Of a DNA stretch of 60,548 nucleotides, positions 50,865-59,845 are shown piece after piece. The first letter of the stretch is position 1. Every line of letters begins with the position of its first letter. A program made the translations under genes and the position numbers. Source of the DNA: Bacilli bacterium (GTDB lineage Bacteria > Bacillota_I > Bacilli_A > RFN20 > CAG-826); contig JAGAHY010000128.1 in the NCBI GenBank assembly GCA_017626815.1, positions 1 through 60,548 of the forward strand, written 5' to 3'. The notes beneath the pieces are model-generated. The model was not told the DNA's origin and ran no database searches. It saw only the letters and a list, made by a program, of their open reading frames with translations.

Positions 50865-52073
50865 ATGAATAAGAAATTACTGCCTATAATTCTATTTCCC
50901 TTAGTTCTTTCCATCGCGTCATGCGGTGGAAACGAAGGAAGCAAAGGCACGAGCAGTGATTCCGTTTCCGAGAAGACGGATGTTCCATCTTCCGAAATGA
51001 CGTCTGATTCGTCTTCTGAAAAGACATCGGATCCTTCTTCATCCGCGGCAACAATTCCGAATCAAGAAGATGTGGATAATCTTAAATCATTCTTAACAAA
51101 GCAAGATTTATCGCCGTTTAATGAAAAGGCCTATTTTTCCCAATATCAACAAAACTTTACCGTCTACACGAACCACATGGATGACGATGGCAAATCGATT
51201 GATTTCTATAACTATAGAGGATCGGGTAACTTTGGCTATTATTACAATGTGGATAAGGAAGTCTATGAAGAAACCATCAAAAAAGAAGGCCTCAACACGT
51301 TTGACATCATGTGCCAAGGACTGGGGTATTATGGATTGACTCAATACGCTACGATCAATTCGTTTTTAAACGATGAATACGAAGAACGCGAAGACAATGA
51401 ACGCTTCACTTACATACAGCAATTACAGGCGCTATTTGATGATGCCAATCTTCAAATTGATAACATGTACTTATTCTCCGATTTTAATGATGACGAAAAC
51501 ACGGATTACCGTTTGTTTAACGGAATCATCGATAAAGAGACCTTGTTTGGCGCTTATACAACCGCGGCCTTAAGCAACGTTTTCTCTCGAGTGAATATCT
51601 ATGACGGGCCAGGTTATTGCGAAACCATTGACGAATTGTATTACCAAATCTGTCTTACGTTATTGGAAAGTGGCGATAAAGAAATCAGCGACTTTATTCT
51701 CAACAATGAGGTTGTCTATGCCGAATCCGACAAATATTCGGAGCTATCCTTCGCATTAAAGGAAGATAAATATATCGAGCAATTAATCGATAACGATGTT
51801 CTTCCCGGCACCATTAAAGGAACTTTATTTTTGGACAAGGAAACCAAGGAACTCGATAGCTTTGAGTATCGCATCATCCATTTCGAAGAAGAAACCGATC
51901 ACAACGAAAACTTCATCCGTACGGCGTCCATGGATTTTAAAGTAGAAGGCTATTCTCGCCATGGCAAACACGAAGAAGACCCCTTCCTGAGCGAAGAGCC
52001 CGTCGTGTATACCGATGCTCACGAATTCATGGACCAAATTGTGGCACAAGTCCTTCCAAACATCGCAAACTAA
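50865..52073 (+). CDS. Lipoprotein of unknown function with Ser-rich linker
   Basis: A 402-aa lipoprotein (SIASC, Cys20) followed by a Ser/Glu/Thr-rich tether (about 25-66; SSEMTSDSSSEKTSDPSSS) and a folded domain without recognised motifs, rich in Asp/Glu/Tyr. The start at 50865 is preferred over the ATG at 50859 because AGGAGG is then 8 nt away; only 2 nt would separate it from the first. The sequence resembles other orphan lipoproteins of this genome, such as the one at 44989-47925, in layout but not in sequence. A terminator follows. The function is unknown. Confidence 0.75.
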   Translation: MNKKLLPIILFPLVLSIASCGGNEGSKGTSSDSVSEKTDVPSSEMTSDSSSEKTSDPSSSAATIPNQEDVDNLKSFLTKQDLSPFNEKAYFSQYQQNFTVYTNHMDDDGKSIDFYNYRGSGNFGYYYNVDKEVYEETIKKEGLNTFDIMCQGLGYYGLTQYATINSFLNDEYEEREDNERFTYIQQLQALFDDANLQIDNMYLFSDFNDDENTDYRLFNGIIDKETLFGAYTTAALSNVFSRVNIYDGPGYCETIDELYYQICLTLLESGDKEISDFILNNEVVYAESDKYSELSFALKEDKYIEQLIDNDVLPGTIKGTLFLDKETKELDSFEYRIIHFEEETDHNENFIRTASMDFKVEGYSRHGKHEEDPFLSEEPVVYTDAHEFMDQIVAQVLPNIAN

Positions 52074-52089
52074 ACAATCTGAACCATCG

Positions 52090-52116
52090 AAAAGACCCGC
52101 AATTTGGTCTTTTCTT
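52090..52116 (+). terminator. Terminator after the lipoprotein gene
   Basis: AAAAGACC / GGTCTTTT 8-bp stem with an 8-nt loop, 16 bp after the stop. On the minus strand it would also end in TTTTC, so it may serve the convergent MFS gene. Confidence 0.7.
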
Positions 52117-52138
52117 ATGTCTTGGGGTCTTAGGTTCC

Positions 52139-53461
52139 TTATAGTTCCCTGACCGGTTTGTTGAAGAAGAGAATCAAGGCGATCAGCAAGAACCCGCCCG
52201 CGCAGACGCCAACTAGGCCCAGCGAGCCAATATAAGTAATTGCCGTGCCGCCGAGCAAAACCGCTAAAGGAATCAAACCTTGGCTGCCGATATTGAGAAC
52301 GCTGCTGACTTTGCCGAACTTATCTTTATCGATGATGCGCATCATCGCGGTGGATGAGGGAACGTTAATCGTGACCAGCAACACCCCAATAAGGAAGGAA
52401 CCAAGCAGCATGATGATCAAGAAAGCGTTAAGGTTGATGATATTTTGGTTGAAAAGTAGGTATAACCCCGCCAAAGCGACAAACACCAGCGAAACCGCCA
52501 ACGTCGACCAGCGGATAATGCGGTTCGACTTCTCGAACTGTTTGATGCTGGATAAGACGATGCCGGTGATCAACGAACCGACACCCACCAGCACCGAGAA
52601 GAACGAACTCCACATCTCCGGCTTCAAATTCTCTTGGAACATATAGTTGCCGCTAGCGACATCGGTGGAGACGAAATAGGGTACGAAGTTCTCCGAAAAC
52701 GGAGCGAAGAAGAAGTTAATGAACAAGATACAGATCATCAACGCCAAGATAGATTTGATCGATGCGATGTATTGAAACCCCGTCTTAATGTCGCCAAAGA
52801 CGGCTTTTACCGTCAGTTTTTCCTCTCGCTTTTCAAATTCGGAATGGTACTTGATGAACATTTCCGAAATGGCGCTAAGGATGTAACAACCGCCGACGAC
52901 AAAGAACAATACATTGATGGAGACGAAGGAATATAAGACCCCCGCCAACAGGATGCCAAATATCGATTGAAAGCTATTCAATATGGAGAAATACGATTGC
53001 GCTTGTTGGAAGGAATCTTCGTCCACGATTTGGGGCAACAACGCGCTTGATGCCGGAGAGAAGATACCCGCGATGGCATTAAGCAATATCGAGATAATGA
53101 ATAACGACACCACCTGCCCCGTCGTGGATTTGATGACGAACATCAACAAAAAGGTAAACCCGATGATGATCGCTCCATTTAGGTAATCGCAGATGTACAT
53201 GATTTTCGCCTTGTTAAACCGATCGCTGATCACCCCGCCGAACAACGTGACGATGCAAAACGTCAAACCTCCTGAGGCCAAATATAAGCCTTGAAGCAAT
53301 GCATTATTGTCGGTGATTTTTAAAATGTGGAAACTCACCGCGAACGAATAGAATAAGGCCGCGACATTGGATACTAGGGCACCTAAAAACGTCAATGTGA
53401 AATTCTTGTTGGTGAAAACGTTCTTTTTCTTGGGTTGTTGTTCGTTATTCGGCTCATTCAT
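52139..53461 (-). CDS. MFS efflux transporter
   Basis: A 440-aa major facilitator with 12 hydrophobic segments, of the MFS_3/macrolide-efflux-like type: GGVISDRFNKAKIMYICD in the loop after helix 2 (the family signature GxxxDRxxRR), SPASSALLPQIVDEDSFQQA in the middle and a long cytoplasmic loop before helix 7. It probably exports a drug or metabolite by proton antiport. Its ribosome site GAGGAG lies within the last codons of the upstream HTH regulator gene, 3 bp away, so the pair form an operon and the regulator may control this pump. Confidence 0.86.
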   Translation of the reverse strand: MNEPNNEQQPKKKNVFTNKNFTLTFLGALVSNVAALFYSFAVSFHILKITDNNALLQGLYLASGGLTFCIVTLFGGVISDRFNKAKIMYICDYLNGAIIIGFTFLLMFVIKSTTGQVVSLFIISILLNAIAGIFSPASSALLPQIVDEDSFQQAQSYFSILNSFQSIFGILLAGVLYSFVSINVLFFVVGGCYILSAISEMFIKYHSEFEKREEKLTVKAVFGDIKTGFQYIASIKSILALMICILFINFFFAPFSENFVPYFVSTDVASGNYMFQENLKPEMWSSFFSVLVGVGSLITGIVLSSIKQFEKSNRIIRWSTLAVSLVFVALAGLYLLFNQNIINLNAFLIIMLLGSFLIGVLLVTINVPSSTAMMRIIDKDKFGKVSSVLNIGSQGLIPLAVLLGGTAITYIGSLGLVGVCAGGFLLIALILFFNKPVREL

Positions 53462-53464
53462 ATA

Positions 53465-54520
53465 TCAGTTCTCCTCAAAGATATCCTGGTAAAGTTCCAT
53501 GGCTTTCGCATAGGCCGGCTTATCGTTTTTTAAATACTCAATTTCCCGTAGAAGATCTTTCTCGATTTCCCCGGTGTTCGTCGAAAATGTGACATCTTGT
53601 GTCGCGAAGAATCTCAAACCACCCTTGAGGTGCCGATAGCCCAATACTCTTTGACGGTTGTCTTTCAAGAAGCCGTATTCTGCTTCATAGCCAAGACCCA
53701 CGATCTTTTCGCAAGCCGCCTTGATGAACGTGAAGACGAAAATCAAGTCGATTAACGCCTCCTCGCTCTTGCCGATGGACGACACAAACTCGATGAGCCA
53801 GTTCACCAGTTCCAAAGCATCCACGTACTTGTTGTTTCGTAGATGAATGATAATTTGAATGGCGCTGCTATTAACGACAGAACCTATCGCTTCTAAGAAG
53901 CTGTCGGTGATGATCCGTTCCGCTGCTTCGCTATTCCCCAGTTCCAGTTCGCATTGAGACAGAAATTGTGCTGCCCCATAGACCTTATTCTCCTGAATCC
54001 ACGCTTTTGCCAAATCGTATTTCTGGGCGCTGATATAGTAAGAAGCGATGCCCCGATAAAGATCATTTAACGAGACATTGAAAGGGTTATCGATTTGATA
54101 AACCGCAATCGCTTTTTTGTAGTATTGGATAATGAGGTCGTTAAGTTCAGGTTGATGATGGAAGCCGTTATAGTCTTGCAAATACATCAACACATACCCG
54201 AGCAAGACGAAGTTATTGCTATTCTTTGAAACGATGAGGCGGATCTCGTCAATGCCGATGTCGTATGTTTCCGCTTCGATGGCCTTTTTGACTCGTTCAA
54301 TGAAGTTATTGACCGACGTGGAGGCGAGATCATATCCAAGCAAATAGTCAATCGACACGCCGAAATAGATCGCCAAGTCCTTCAACCGGTCAATGTCGGG
54401 AGTGGACTCGCCTCTTTCCCATTTCGATATCGCTTGTCTTGACGTGCATAGAACGTCCGCGAGTTCTTCTTGGGAAACTTTCTTTTCTTTCCTTAGGTTT
54501 GCAATTCTTTCGCCGAGCAT
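53465..54520 (-). CDS. Cro/C1-type HTH regulator with TPR-like C-terminus
   Basis: A 351-aa regulator. Residues 1-65 are an HTH_3 domain (IANLRKEKKVSQEELADVL, then TSRQAISKWERGESTPD). The remaining 285 residues are all-helical with TPR-like spacing, as in RRNPP/Rgg-type regulators that bind peptides, though I cannot confirm such ligand binding. GAGGGAGG is 8 nt before the ATG at 54520; a longer frame to 54538 has no ribosome site. It is co-transcribed with the MFS gene and likely controls it. Confidence 0.83.
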   Translation of the reverse strand: MLGERIANLRKEKKVSQEELADVLCTSRQAISKWERGESTPDIDRLKDLAIYFGVSIDYLLGYDLASTSVNNFIERVKKAIEAETYDIGIDEIRLIVSKNSNNFVLLGYVLMYLQDYNGFHHQPELNDLIIQYYKKAIAVYQIDNPFNVSLNDLYRGIASYYISAQKYDLAKAWIQENKVYGAAQFLSQCELELGNSEAAERIITDSFLEAIGSVVNSSAIQIIIHLRNNKYVDALELVNWLIEFVSSIGKSEEALIDLIFVFTFIKAACEKIVGLGYEAEYGFLKDNRQRVLGYRHLKGGLRFFATQDVTFSTNTGEIEKDLLREIEYLKNDKPAYAKAMELYQDIFEEN

Positions 54521-54913
54521 ATTGTTGGCCTCCCTCATATTTAGCCACAGTAATTGGACTCATTCGATACCATTGTAGTTGCTTTTATAACATGATTCCG
54601 CAACGATTGGTTGCGCTCATGATTAAAGTAGGCCAAGTTTTCCCTTGGCCATCTGGGTTATTGTTCCTCTCCCGCCTCGCCAAGTCCGGCCATCTGCTGT
54701 AGGCGGACGCCACCCTTTTCGGTGCGTCCGGAAACGCGGAAGGAGGGCCAAAACGCAAAAAAGCGTGACATTTCGGCGGCAAAAAAGAATGACGGCGGGA
54801 AACCTGTTCGCGACCCGCGGCGTTTTCCTACCCACCGCTATAACTCATGCGTTTGTCCTGGAAAATGGAACTTACAACCTTGGAAAAGAGTTGATTATAA
54901 TTATAATATAAGT
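54521..54913. other. GC-rich intergenic region with two hairpins
   Basis: No gene is recognised. There are two strong dyads: GGCCAAG-TTTTCC-CTTGGCC (about 54632-54651) and CGGACG-C-CACC-CTTTTC-GGTG-CGTCCG (54704-54730). Neither has a clear T-run. Base composition is richer in G+C than the neighbouring genes. The right end holds TTGGAA-16-TATAAT, the promoter of the decayed BrnT. Confidence 0.5.
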
Positions 54914-55243
54914 ATAAAAGATTTACGTTTCGAGTGGGAAGAAAGGAAGGCCAAGACGGTATTCTATGACGATGCCGCTTTGGTCATCGCGGACCCGGAC
55001 AATTCCGAGACTGAGGATCGCTTCGTCATCCTTGGCTTCAGCGCCAACGCGAGGATCCTGGTCGTCTGCCATTGCTACAGGGACAACGAAGGCGTCATTC
55101 GGATCATCTCGGCCAGGAAAGCCACAAGGAACGAAGCGAGTCATTACAGAAGGCGAGGAAAGGAACATGAGGGAAGAATACGATTTCAGCAAAGGGAAGA
55201 TGAACCCCTATGCCAAGCAACTCAAGAAGCAGGTGACGATTAA
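54914..55243 (+). pseudogene. brnT: Decayed BrnT-type toxin
   Basis: The frame KDLRFEWEERKAK, TVFYDDAALVIADPDNSETE, DRFVILGFSANARILVV and IRIISARKATRNEASHYRR is plainly BrnT. Three defects are visible. The usual segment between the FEW...K part and TVF (around NxxKHGVSFEEA, about a dozen residues) is absent. No ATG, GTG or TTG starts the domain: the codon at the expected place is ATA (54914). No stop occurs near the natural end, so the frame runs into brnA. TATAAT (54902-54907) ends 6 bp before the ATA. It is probably an inactive toxin, although AUA initiation cannot be excluded. Confidence 0.7.
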
Positions 55244-55376
55244 ACTCTCCGAGGAAGCAATCGCCTATTTCAAGGCGCAGGCGAAGGATACCGGCATACC
55301 GTATCAGACGCTCATCAACCTCTATCTGACGGACTGCGCGAGAAGTGGCAAGCGCCTTGCGATATCCTGGAACTAA
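55167..55376 (+). CDS. brnA: BrnA-type antitoxin
   Basis: A 69-aa protein matching the BrnA antitoxin family: REEYDFSKGKMNPYAKQLK, then KQVTIKLSEEAIAYFKAQA and the ending GIPYQTLINLYLTDCARSGK. The C-terminal half is a ribbon-helix-helix DNA-binding unit that normally represses the brnTA promoter and neutralises the BrnT RNase. GAGGAAAGGAAC gives a good ribosome site. It is intact while the toxin before it is decayed. Confidence 0.88.
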   Translation: MREEYDFSKGKMNPYAKQLKKQVTIKLSEEAIAYFKAQAKDTGIPYQTLINLYLTDCARSGKRLAISWN

Positions 55377-55544
55377 TCTACCGGTGAGCGCATATTTCGG
55401 CTGACCTTGCACCCGCATCACGCTCCACCAAACGAAATTGTCTCGGCGCCGTCGAGACTTTTCCGCACGAGTTTTGCGTATTTTTCAGTAGAGCACATTA
55501 GTGTTTATTAGACGTGCGAAAAGACAGGGGGCACCTTGGGCATT

Positions 55545-55571
55545 TAAAAAGCGTCCCTTGGAAGAGACGCT
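55545..55571 (-). terminator. Terminator after ferritin
   Basis: On the minus strand AGCGTC pairs with GACGCT around a 10-nt loop and is followed by TTTTTAAA, 14 bp after the ferritin stop. Confidence 0.75.
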
Positions 55572-55584
55572 AGTTTTTTCGGAG

Positions 55585-56076
55585 TTATTTGGCGGCCTTG
55601 CCACAGTCCTTATCGAATTCGTGTAAGCCCAATCCGCCATCTTTGGCAAAGAGGTCATACTGATCGAGGAGCTCTTTGGAATGTCCTTCCTCTTCGACCT
55701 GCTCGTTGATATACCACGACATGAAATGAGTGACAATGGGATCGCCGGCTTCTTTTGCCTTGGCATAGATGGCCAGGATGAGGGAAGTGACGAGTTTTTC
55801 GTGTTCCAACTGATAGGCGAGAGGTTCGCGTAGGTCTTTGTAGACCTTGTTGGGTGCATCGATCGGTTTGAGACGGAAGGATTCGTCACGGTCATGGAGG
55901 AATTCCATGAATTTCTCCGCATGCTCGACTTCTTCTTTGGCTTGCTTCTCGAACCAAGCGTGGAGGCCATGGAGGCCCTTGGATTGATAGAACTCGGCGA
56001 TATCGAGGTAAATATAGGCACTCCAGAGTTCTTTGTTGATTTGATCTTCGATGAGATCGCGTAGCTGTTTATCCAT
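55585..56076 (-). CDS. ftnA: Bacterial non-haem ferritin
   Basis: A 163-aa ferritin of the FtnA type, the usual length. Di-iron ligand motifs are present: IEDQINKELWSAYIYLDIA, KQAKEEVEHAEKFMEFL and YINEQVEEEGHSKELL. It stores iron as ferric oxide in a 24-mer shell and limits Fenton chemistry. The start at 56076 fits the family N-terminus; an in-frame ATG at 56106 would add ten residues and has the -10 TATAAT (56108-56113) right before it. AAAGGA is 12 nt before the chosen ATG. Confidence 0.9.
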   Translation of the reverse strand: MDKQLRDLIEDQINKELWSAYIYLDIAEFYQSKGLHGLHAWFEKQAKEEVEHAEKFMEFLHDRDESFRLKPIDAPNKVYKDLREPLAYQLEHEKLVTSLILAIYAKAKEAGDPIVTHFMSWYINEQVEEEGHSKELLDQYDLFAKDGGLGLHEFDKDCGKAAK

Positions 56077-56312
56077 AAACGGAATATGTCCTTTCTTGTT
56101 GGCCATTATTATAAAGCTTAAGAAGACGATCTTGGGCTCGATTTCTATTTCGTAATAAGTCAAAACGTCATCTTTTGAATGGAAAAAGCCAGCCCTTGCA
56201 TCACGATTGCCCACTACCCAAACCACTAGAAAGCCTTTTTGTAGAAGATGTTGGAATCATGCTTAGCAATCATAGTTGAGGTCAAATGCGCCGCAAAAGG
56301 CGTGTATTTTCC

Positions 56313-56373
56313 CCTTTAAAACGAAATAAGGAACGAAATAAGGCGATTGAAATCTTATTTCGTTCTAATTTCG
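56313..56373. repeat. Left inverted repeat of the HTH-AAA-nuclease unit
   Basis: A 61-bp arm that matches the reverse complement of 58150-58211 over most of its length: CCTTTAAAACGAAATAAG identical, then AACGAAATAAG and CTTATTTCGTTC identical, with an unrelated 11-bp centre. The arm is itself a hairpin: AACGAAATAAG pairs with CTTATTTCGTT over 11 bp. It overlaps the last codons and stop of the gene. Confidence 0.8.
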
Positions 56374-58130
56374 CTTTTTACCACAAAGGTTTTCTTGCAG
56401 AAAGCGATTCCATAAAGAATGCCGTCATAGCCTGATTGCAAATAGCCCTGATGGATGATTTGCTTAATCGCATTGTTTGCCTCTAACTCAAGTTTTGAAT
56501 GATCTGCGTCTACAAGCCTTTTGACTTCGATAATAATTTGAGGGCCTTTGCTTTTTGGAAGCAAGATAATGTCGCTTCGGCCGTTACCAACTTCATATTC
56601 CGAACGCACCTCGTAACGATCTCCCACATAAGCGAGCATGCCCAGAAGCAAGCCATGATAAAAATCTTCCTTGTAAGAAAGGAGATTAGACACACTTGTT
56701 TTAATAAATGCGTCTAGGATTCTCTCAATGCCATCGATATCTGCTGTTTCTAGCGATTGGACCAGCGCATTTTGAGAAATGTGCCCTCCTTTTTGAACAT
56801 AACTAAGTATTTGCTCTTCAAAACAATGCCTCGCCTCCTTGTTTGGAACGAATAGACCGGCAGATTCATCGATGCTTAAGTAGCCGGAGGAAAGCAGAAT
56901 CGGCCAAATTGCGTCGGCATTGGTCTCTAAATCTTTATATGAATGTTCTTCTTGAGTAGGGAGGCCATATAGTGTCTCCCCCGCCATCAGTCTTGTCAGG
57001 AAATCGATCGTTGCCGGATCGCGATTTTCCAAAATCGATTGAATGATTGCGTTGTTAGAAGTGTTGGCCCAATAGTAATCGGCGCGGTAGCGATTGTTGA
57101 CATAATTGGCAACAGACCATGGATTGAATACCTTTTCCATCCCGAAACGATAGCCATCATAGTATTCCTTCGCCTCGTCAAAATGGTCCAGCGCGCGCAA
57201 CTGCCTAAATAATGATTTTGTTTCTTCTTCCGTGAAGCCAAAATACGATGCATATTCAAGGCTTCCTACTCCGTTAATCTTTGCGGAGTTGAATCCAGAG
57301 AAAACGGATTCTTTTGCCATTCTGCTAACTCCAGTCAGCACTGCAAAGAAATATTTCGGATTGTCCTTCAACGACAAGCCCAAAAAATTCCTAAAGAATG
57401 AGACGGTCTTATCGTATTCGCCATTTAAGTAACTAAATTGCATGGGCGAATCGTATTCATCAATTAGGACAATAGGGGGCGTTACGAAACAGGAAATCAG
57501 CCTTCTAAGGGATATCTCGACATCTCCAACCTTGCTGTCGCCCCTCCCCAAGGAAGCAAAGAAATCCTTATCGTCATTGTCTAATGTAAGGTTCTTTTTG
57601 TTTTCTTTATAAGACTCATAAACAAGCAGGCCAACTTTTCGAACAATATCTTCGAATGGCGAATCCATCCCCAAAAACGGAAGCGCGATGACTGGGTACT
57701 TTCCCTGGTGGCGTGAGGTGATATCCGGATAAGCGGAAATCGCTTTGCCATGGAATAAGTCGTTTCTTTCCGGATGTCCCGATTCAAAGAAGCAACGAAT
57801 CATGTCAAGGTTTAACGATTTTCCGAAACGTCTTGGTCTAGTAAATAAAGTTATTTTCGTTTGAGAGAACAAAAGATCGCGGATTAGCAGAGATTTATCA
57901 ATAACAATGCTGTTCCTGACAGCCTCTTCGTAAGTCAACCCTAAGGGAAGTAAGGAGGCGGTTTTTTTCCTCTCTCTTGTCCTTTTTGGGAGATGTGCAT
58001 TTTCAGGAATCATCCAAGTTCCATCCTGTTTTACCGCGCCTTGAAGATCGCCACGAGAACACATTTGTTGAAGTCTTCTTGGAGTCATGCCCGTTATTTC
58101 AGCTGCTTGTTTTAGAGATAAGTAATTCAT
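56355..58130 (-). CDS. HTH-AAA-ATPase-like protein with PD-(D/E)XK nuclease domain
   Basis: A 591-aa protein of the same AAA-ATPase_like/DUF1703 family as 48228-49886, with an added N-terminal HTH_17/excisionase-like domain (YLSLKQAAEITGMTPRRLQQ, then GTWMIPENAH). The P-loop variant is TRPRRFGKSLNLDM, Walker B is PIVLIDEYDSPMQF and the C-terminal nuclease core is GRSDIILL (Asp520) with IIIEVKR (Glu535, Lys537). Inverted palindromic repeats flank it on both sides. The start is MNYLSL because TATAAT ends exactly 6 bp upstream; no ribosome site is visible. I infer a self-contained unit whose HTH may bind the flanking repeats. Confidence 0.88.
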   Translation of the reverse strand: MNYLSLKQAAEITGMTPRRLQQMCSRGDLQGAVKQDGTWMIPENAHLPKRTRERKKTASLLPLGLTYEEAVRNSIVIDKSLLIRDLLFSQTKITLFTRPRRFGKSLNLDMIRCFFESGHPERNDLFHGKAISAYPDITSRHQGKYPVIALPFLGMDSPFEDIVRKVGLLVYESYKENKKNLTLDNDDKDFFASLGRGDSKVGDVEISLRRLISCFVTPPIVLIDEYDSPMQFSYLNGEYDKTVSFFRNFLGLSLKDNPKYFFAVLTGVSRMAKESVFSGFNSAKINGVGSLEYASYFGFTEEETKSLFRQLRALDHFDEAKEYYDGYRFGMEKVFNPWSVANYVNNRYRADYYWANTSNNAIIQSILENRDPATIDFLTRLMAGETLYGLPTQEEHSYKDLETNADAIWPILLSSGYLSIDESAGLFVPNKEARHCFEEQILSYVQKGGHISQNALVQSLETADIDGIERILDAFIKTSVSNLLSYKEDFYHGLLLGMLAYVGDRYEVRSEYEVGNGRSDIILLPKSKGPQIIIEVKRLVDADHSKLELEANNAIKQIIHQGYLQSGYDGILYGIAFCKKTFVVKSEIRTK

Positions 58131-58136
58131 AACAGC

Positions 58137-58142
58137 ATTATA
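58137..58142 (-). promoter_or_regulatory. -10 box TATAAT placed for a leaderless mRNA
   Basis: A perfect TATAAT ends 6 bp before the ATG at 58130 with no Shine-Dalgarno. The right inverted repeat begins 7 bp further upstream and covers the -35 region, so a protein bound there would block transcription. Confidence 0.65.
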
Positions 58143-58149
58143 CACGGAA

Positions 58150-58211
58150 CGAAATAGTGAACGAAATAAGATGATAGAAATCTTATTTCGTTGCTTATTT
58201 CGTTTTAAAGG
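58150..58211. repeat. Right inverted repeat of the HTH-AAA-nuclease unit
   Basis: A 62-bp arm, inverted relative to 56313-56373, ending CGTTTTAAAGG. It contains ACGAAATAAG and two inverted copies CTTATTTCGTT and CTTATTTCGTT, so it can also form an 11-bp hairpin. It covers the region upstream of the -10. Confidence 0.8.
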
Positions 58212-58393
58212 TACACGTAATGCACGTAGAGAGTTGGTCGAGGGTCACTACATATTGTCTAATTTTTGAGCGGGTAAATCGTTTTTTTTACCTCCATCTT
58301 TACGATAAAATGGAATAGAACATAGAATCGACAATTCGTTTCTTTTGAAGCGAAATGCCCAAACCACCTCGATAAGAAAAGGAACCACAGCAT

Positions 58394-59845
58394 ATGTTTG
58401 ATTGGTTGAAATTTGACGAAGAGAAATTAAAAGAACAAAGACGGCAAATTGACTCTTTGCAAAAGCGTCTTGCCGATGCCATAAGCGCACAAGAGACCAT
58501 TCGAGAAAAACCGGTCTATGTTCTCCCAACCGAAGAAGAGATACAAGAATTTTCAAGGATTCCAATTCCCAAACAGGGTAGAGACGCGATCGAAGTGGAA
58601 GAAGAATTGATGAAATACGTCTTCTCGAAGCAAGCGCTGATTCAGCATCCCAGATTCTTCTCCTTCGTTTGCTCCGCCATTTCGCCCTATTCCTTAGCGG
58701 GGGCAATTTTGACGGATCTATATAATCCAAACGCCGGCTCATTCAACCTTTCCCCATGTGGCGGCATTATTGAAGAAAAAATGTGTGCCTGGATGGCGTC
58801 ATTTGCTGGGTATCCTGAAGATACGTGTTCTGGCGTGTTCTTATCGGGTGGATCCATTTCGACGATGTCGGCAATTATCGTCGCGAGAACCAACAAACTA
58901 GGTGAATATGGCATGCCGAAGGGGGTTGCCTATCTTTCCGATCAAGCCCATAGTTCGGTGAAAAAGGCGTTACGGATGTTAGGCTTCCGCCACGACCAAA
59001 TTGTCATCCTCCCTTCGGACGATGAATTCAAAATGAACGTCAAAGCTTTAGAAGAAGCGATTATCAAAGACAAAAACGAAGGGAAAATACCGTTCTTGGT
59101 GGTAGGTACATTGGGAACCACGAACACCGGAACAATCGATCCTCTTTCCGAAATCGGGGATATTGCCCAAAAATATAACCTATGGTTCCACGTCGATGGC
59201 GCTTACGGCGGTTCCTCGTTAATTTCACCCATTTATCGCAATTACTCTAAGGGTATTGAAAAATCAGACTCGCTAACATGGGATACGCATAAATGGTTAA
59301 TGCAAACCTATTCCTGCTCTGCCCTTCTAGTAAAGAATAAACAAACTCTTCTCGATGCCTTCGTTGAACATCCCGAGTATCTTGAAGATATTTCCTCTTC
59401 CGACCACCTCGATGGGTGGGACAAAGGGCCAGAGATGTCTAGACCTAACCGCGCGATTAAGCTTTGGTTCACCGTCCAAGCGACTGGAACTCAGCTCCTT
59501 GAAGAGTTAATTGAATACTCCTTCTATAATGCGAAGATGGTCGAACGGGAACTGGCCCAAAAGGAAAACTGGGAAATCATTTCGAAGCCAAGCTGCGGAA
59601 CCATTAATTTCCGATACGCGCCCAAAGGACTATCCCTGGAAGAAACGAACAAATTAAACTTGGATATCACCAAAGAATTAAACGACACAGGCTATGCCTA
59701 TATCGTGACAACGACCCTTCATGACATGAAAACCATCCGCATGTGCATGATTAATGCGAACTCCACCGTCGAGGATATCATGAGTACGATTGAGCAACTC
59801 GATAAAATCGCGAAGAAATTAACCAAAGAAATTTCAAATAATTGA
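58394..59845 (+). CDS. PLP-dependent amino-acid decarboxylase (aromatic-L-amino-acid type)
   Basis: A 483-aa group II pyridoxal-phosphate decarboxylase. HVDGAYGGSSL binds PLP and DTHKWLMQTYSCSALLV carries the Schiff-base Lys300; the N-terminal HPRFFSFVCSAISPYSLAG and FLSGGSISTMSAII fit the family that includes tyrosine, tryptophan and glutamate-type decarboxylases. It releases CO2 from an amino acid to give an amine, possibly for acid tolerance or signalling in the gut. The exact substrate is not decided by sequence. AAAAGG lies about 11 nt before the ATG. It is not followed by an antiporter gene. Confidence 0.85.
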   Translation: MFDWLKFDEEKLKEQRRQIDSLQKRLADAISAQETIREKPVYVLPTEEEIQEFSRIPIPKQGRDAIEVEEELMKYVFSKQALIQHPRFFSFVCSAISPYSLAGAILTDLYNPNAGSFNLSPCGGIIEEKMCAWMASFAGYPEDTCSGVFLSGGSISTMSAIIVARTNKLGEYGMPKGVAYLSDQAHSSVKKALRMLGFRHDQIVILPSDDEFKMNVKALEEAIIKDKNEGKIPFLVVGTLGTTNTGTIDPLSEIGDIAQKYNLWFHVDGAYGGSSLISPIYRNYSKGIEKSDSLTWDTHKWLMQTYSCSALLVKNKQTLLDAFVEHPEYLEDISSSDHLDGWDKGPEMSRPNRAIKLWFTVQATGTQLLEELIEYSFYNAKMVERELAQKENWEIISKPSCGTINFRYAPKGLSLEETNKLNLDITKELNDTGYAYIVTTTLHDMKTIRMCMINANSTVEDIMSTIEQLDKIAKKLTKEISNN

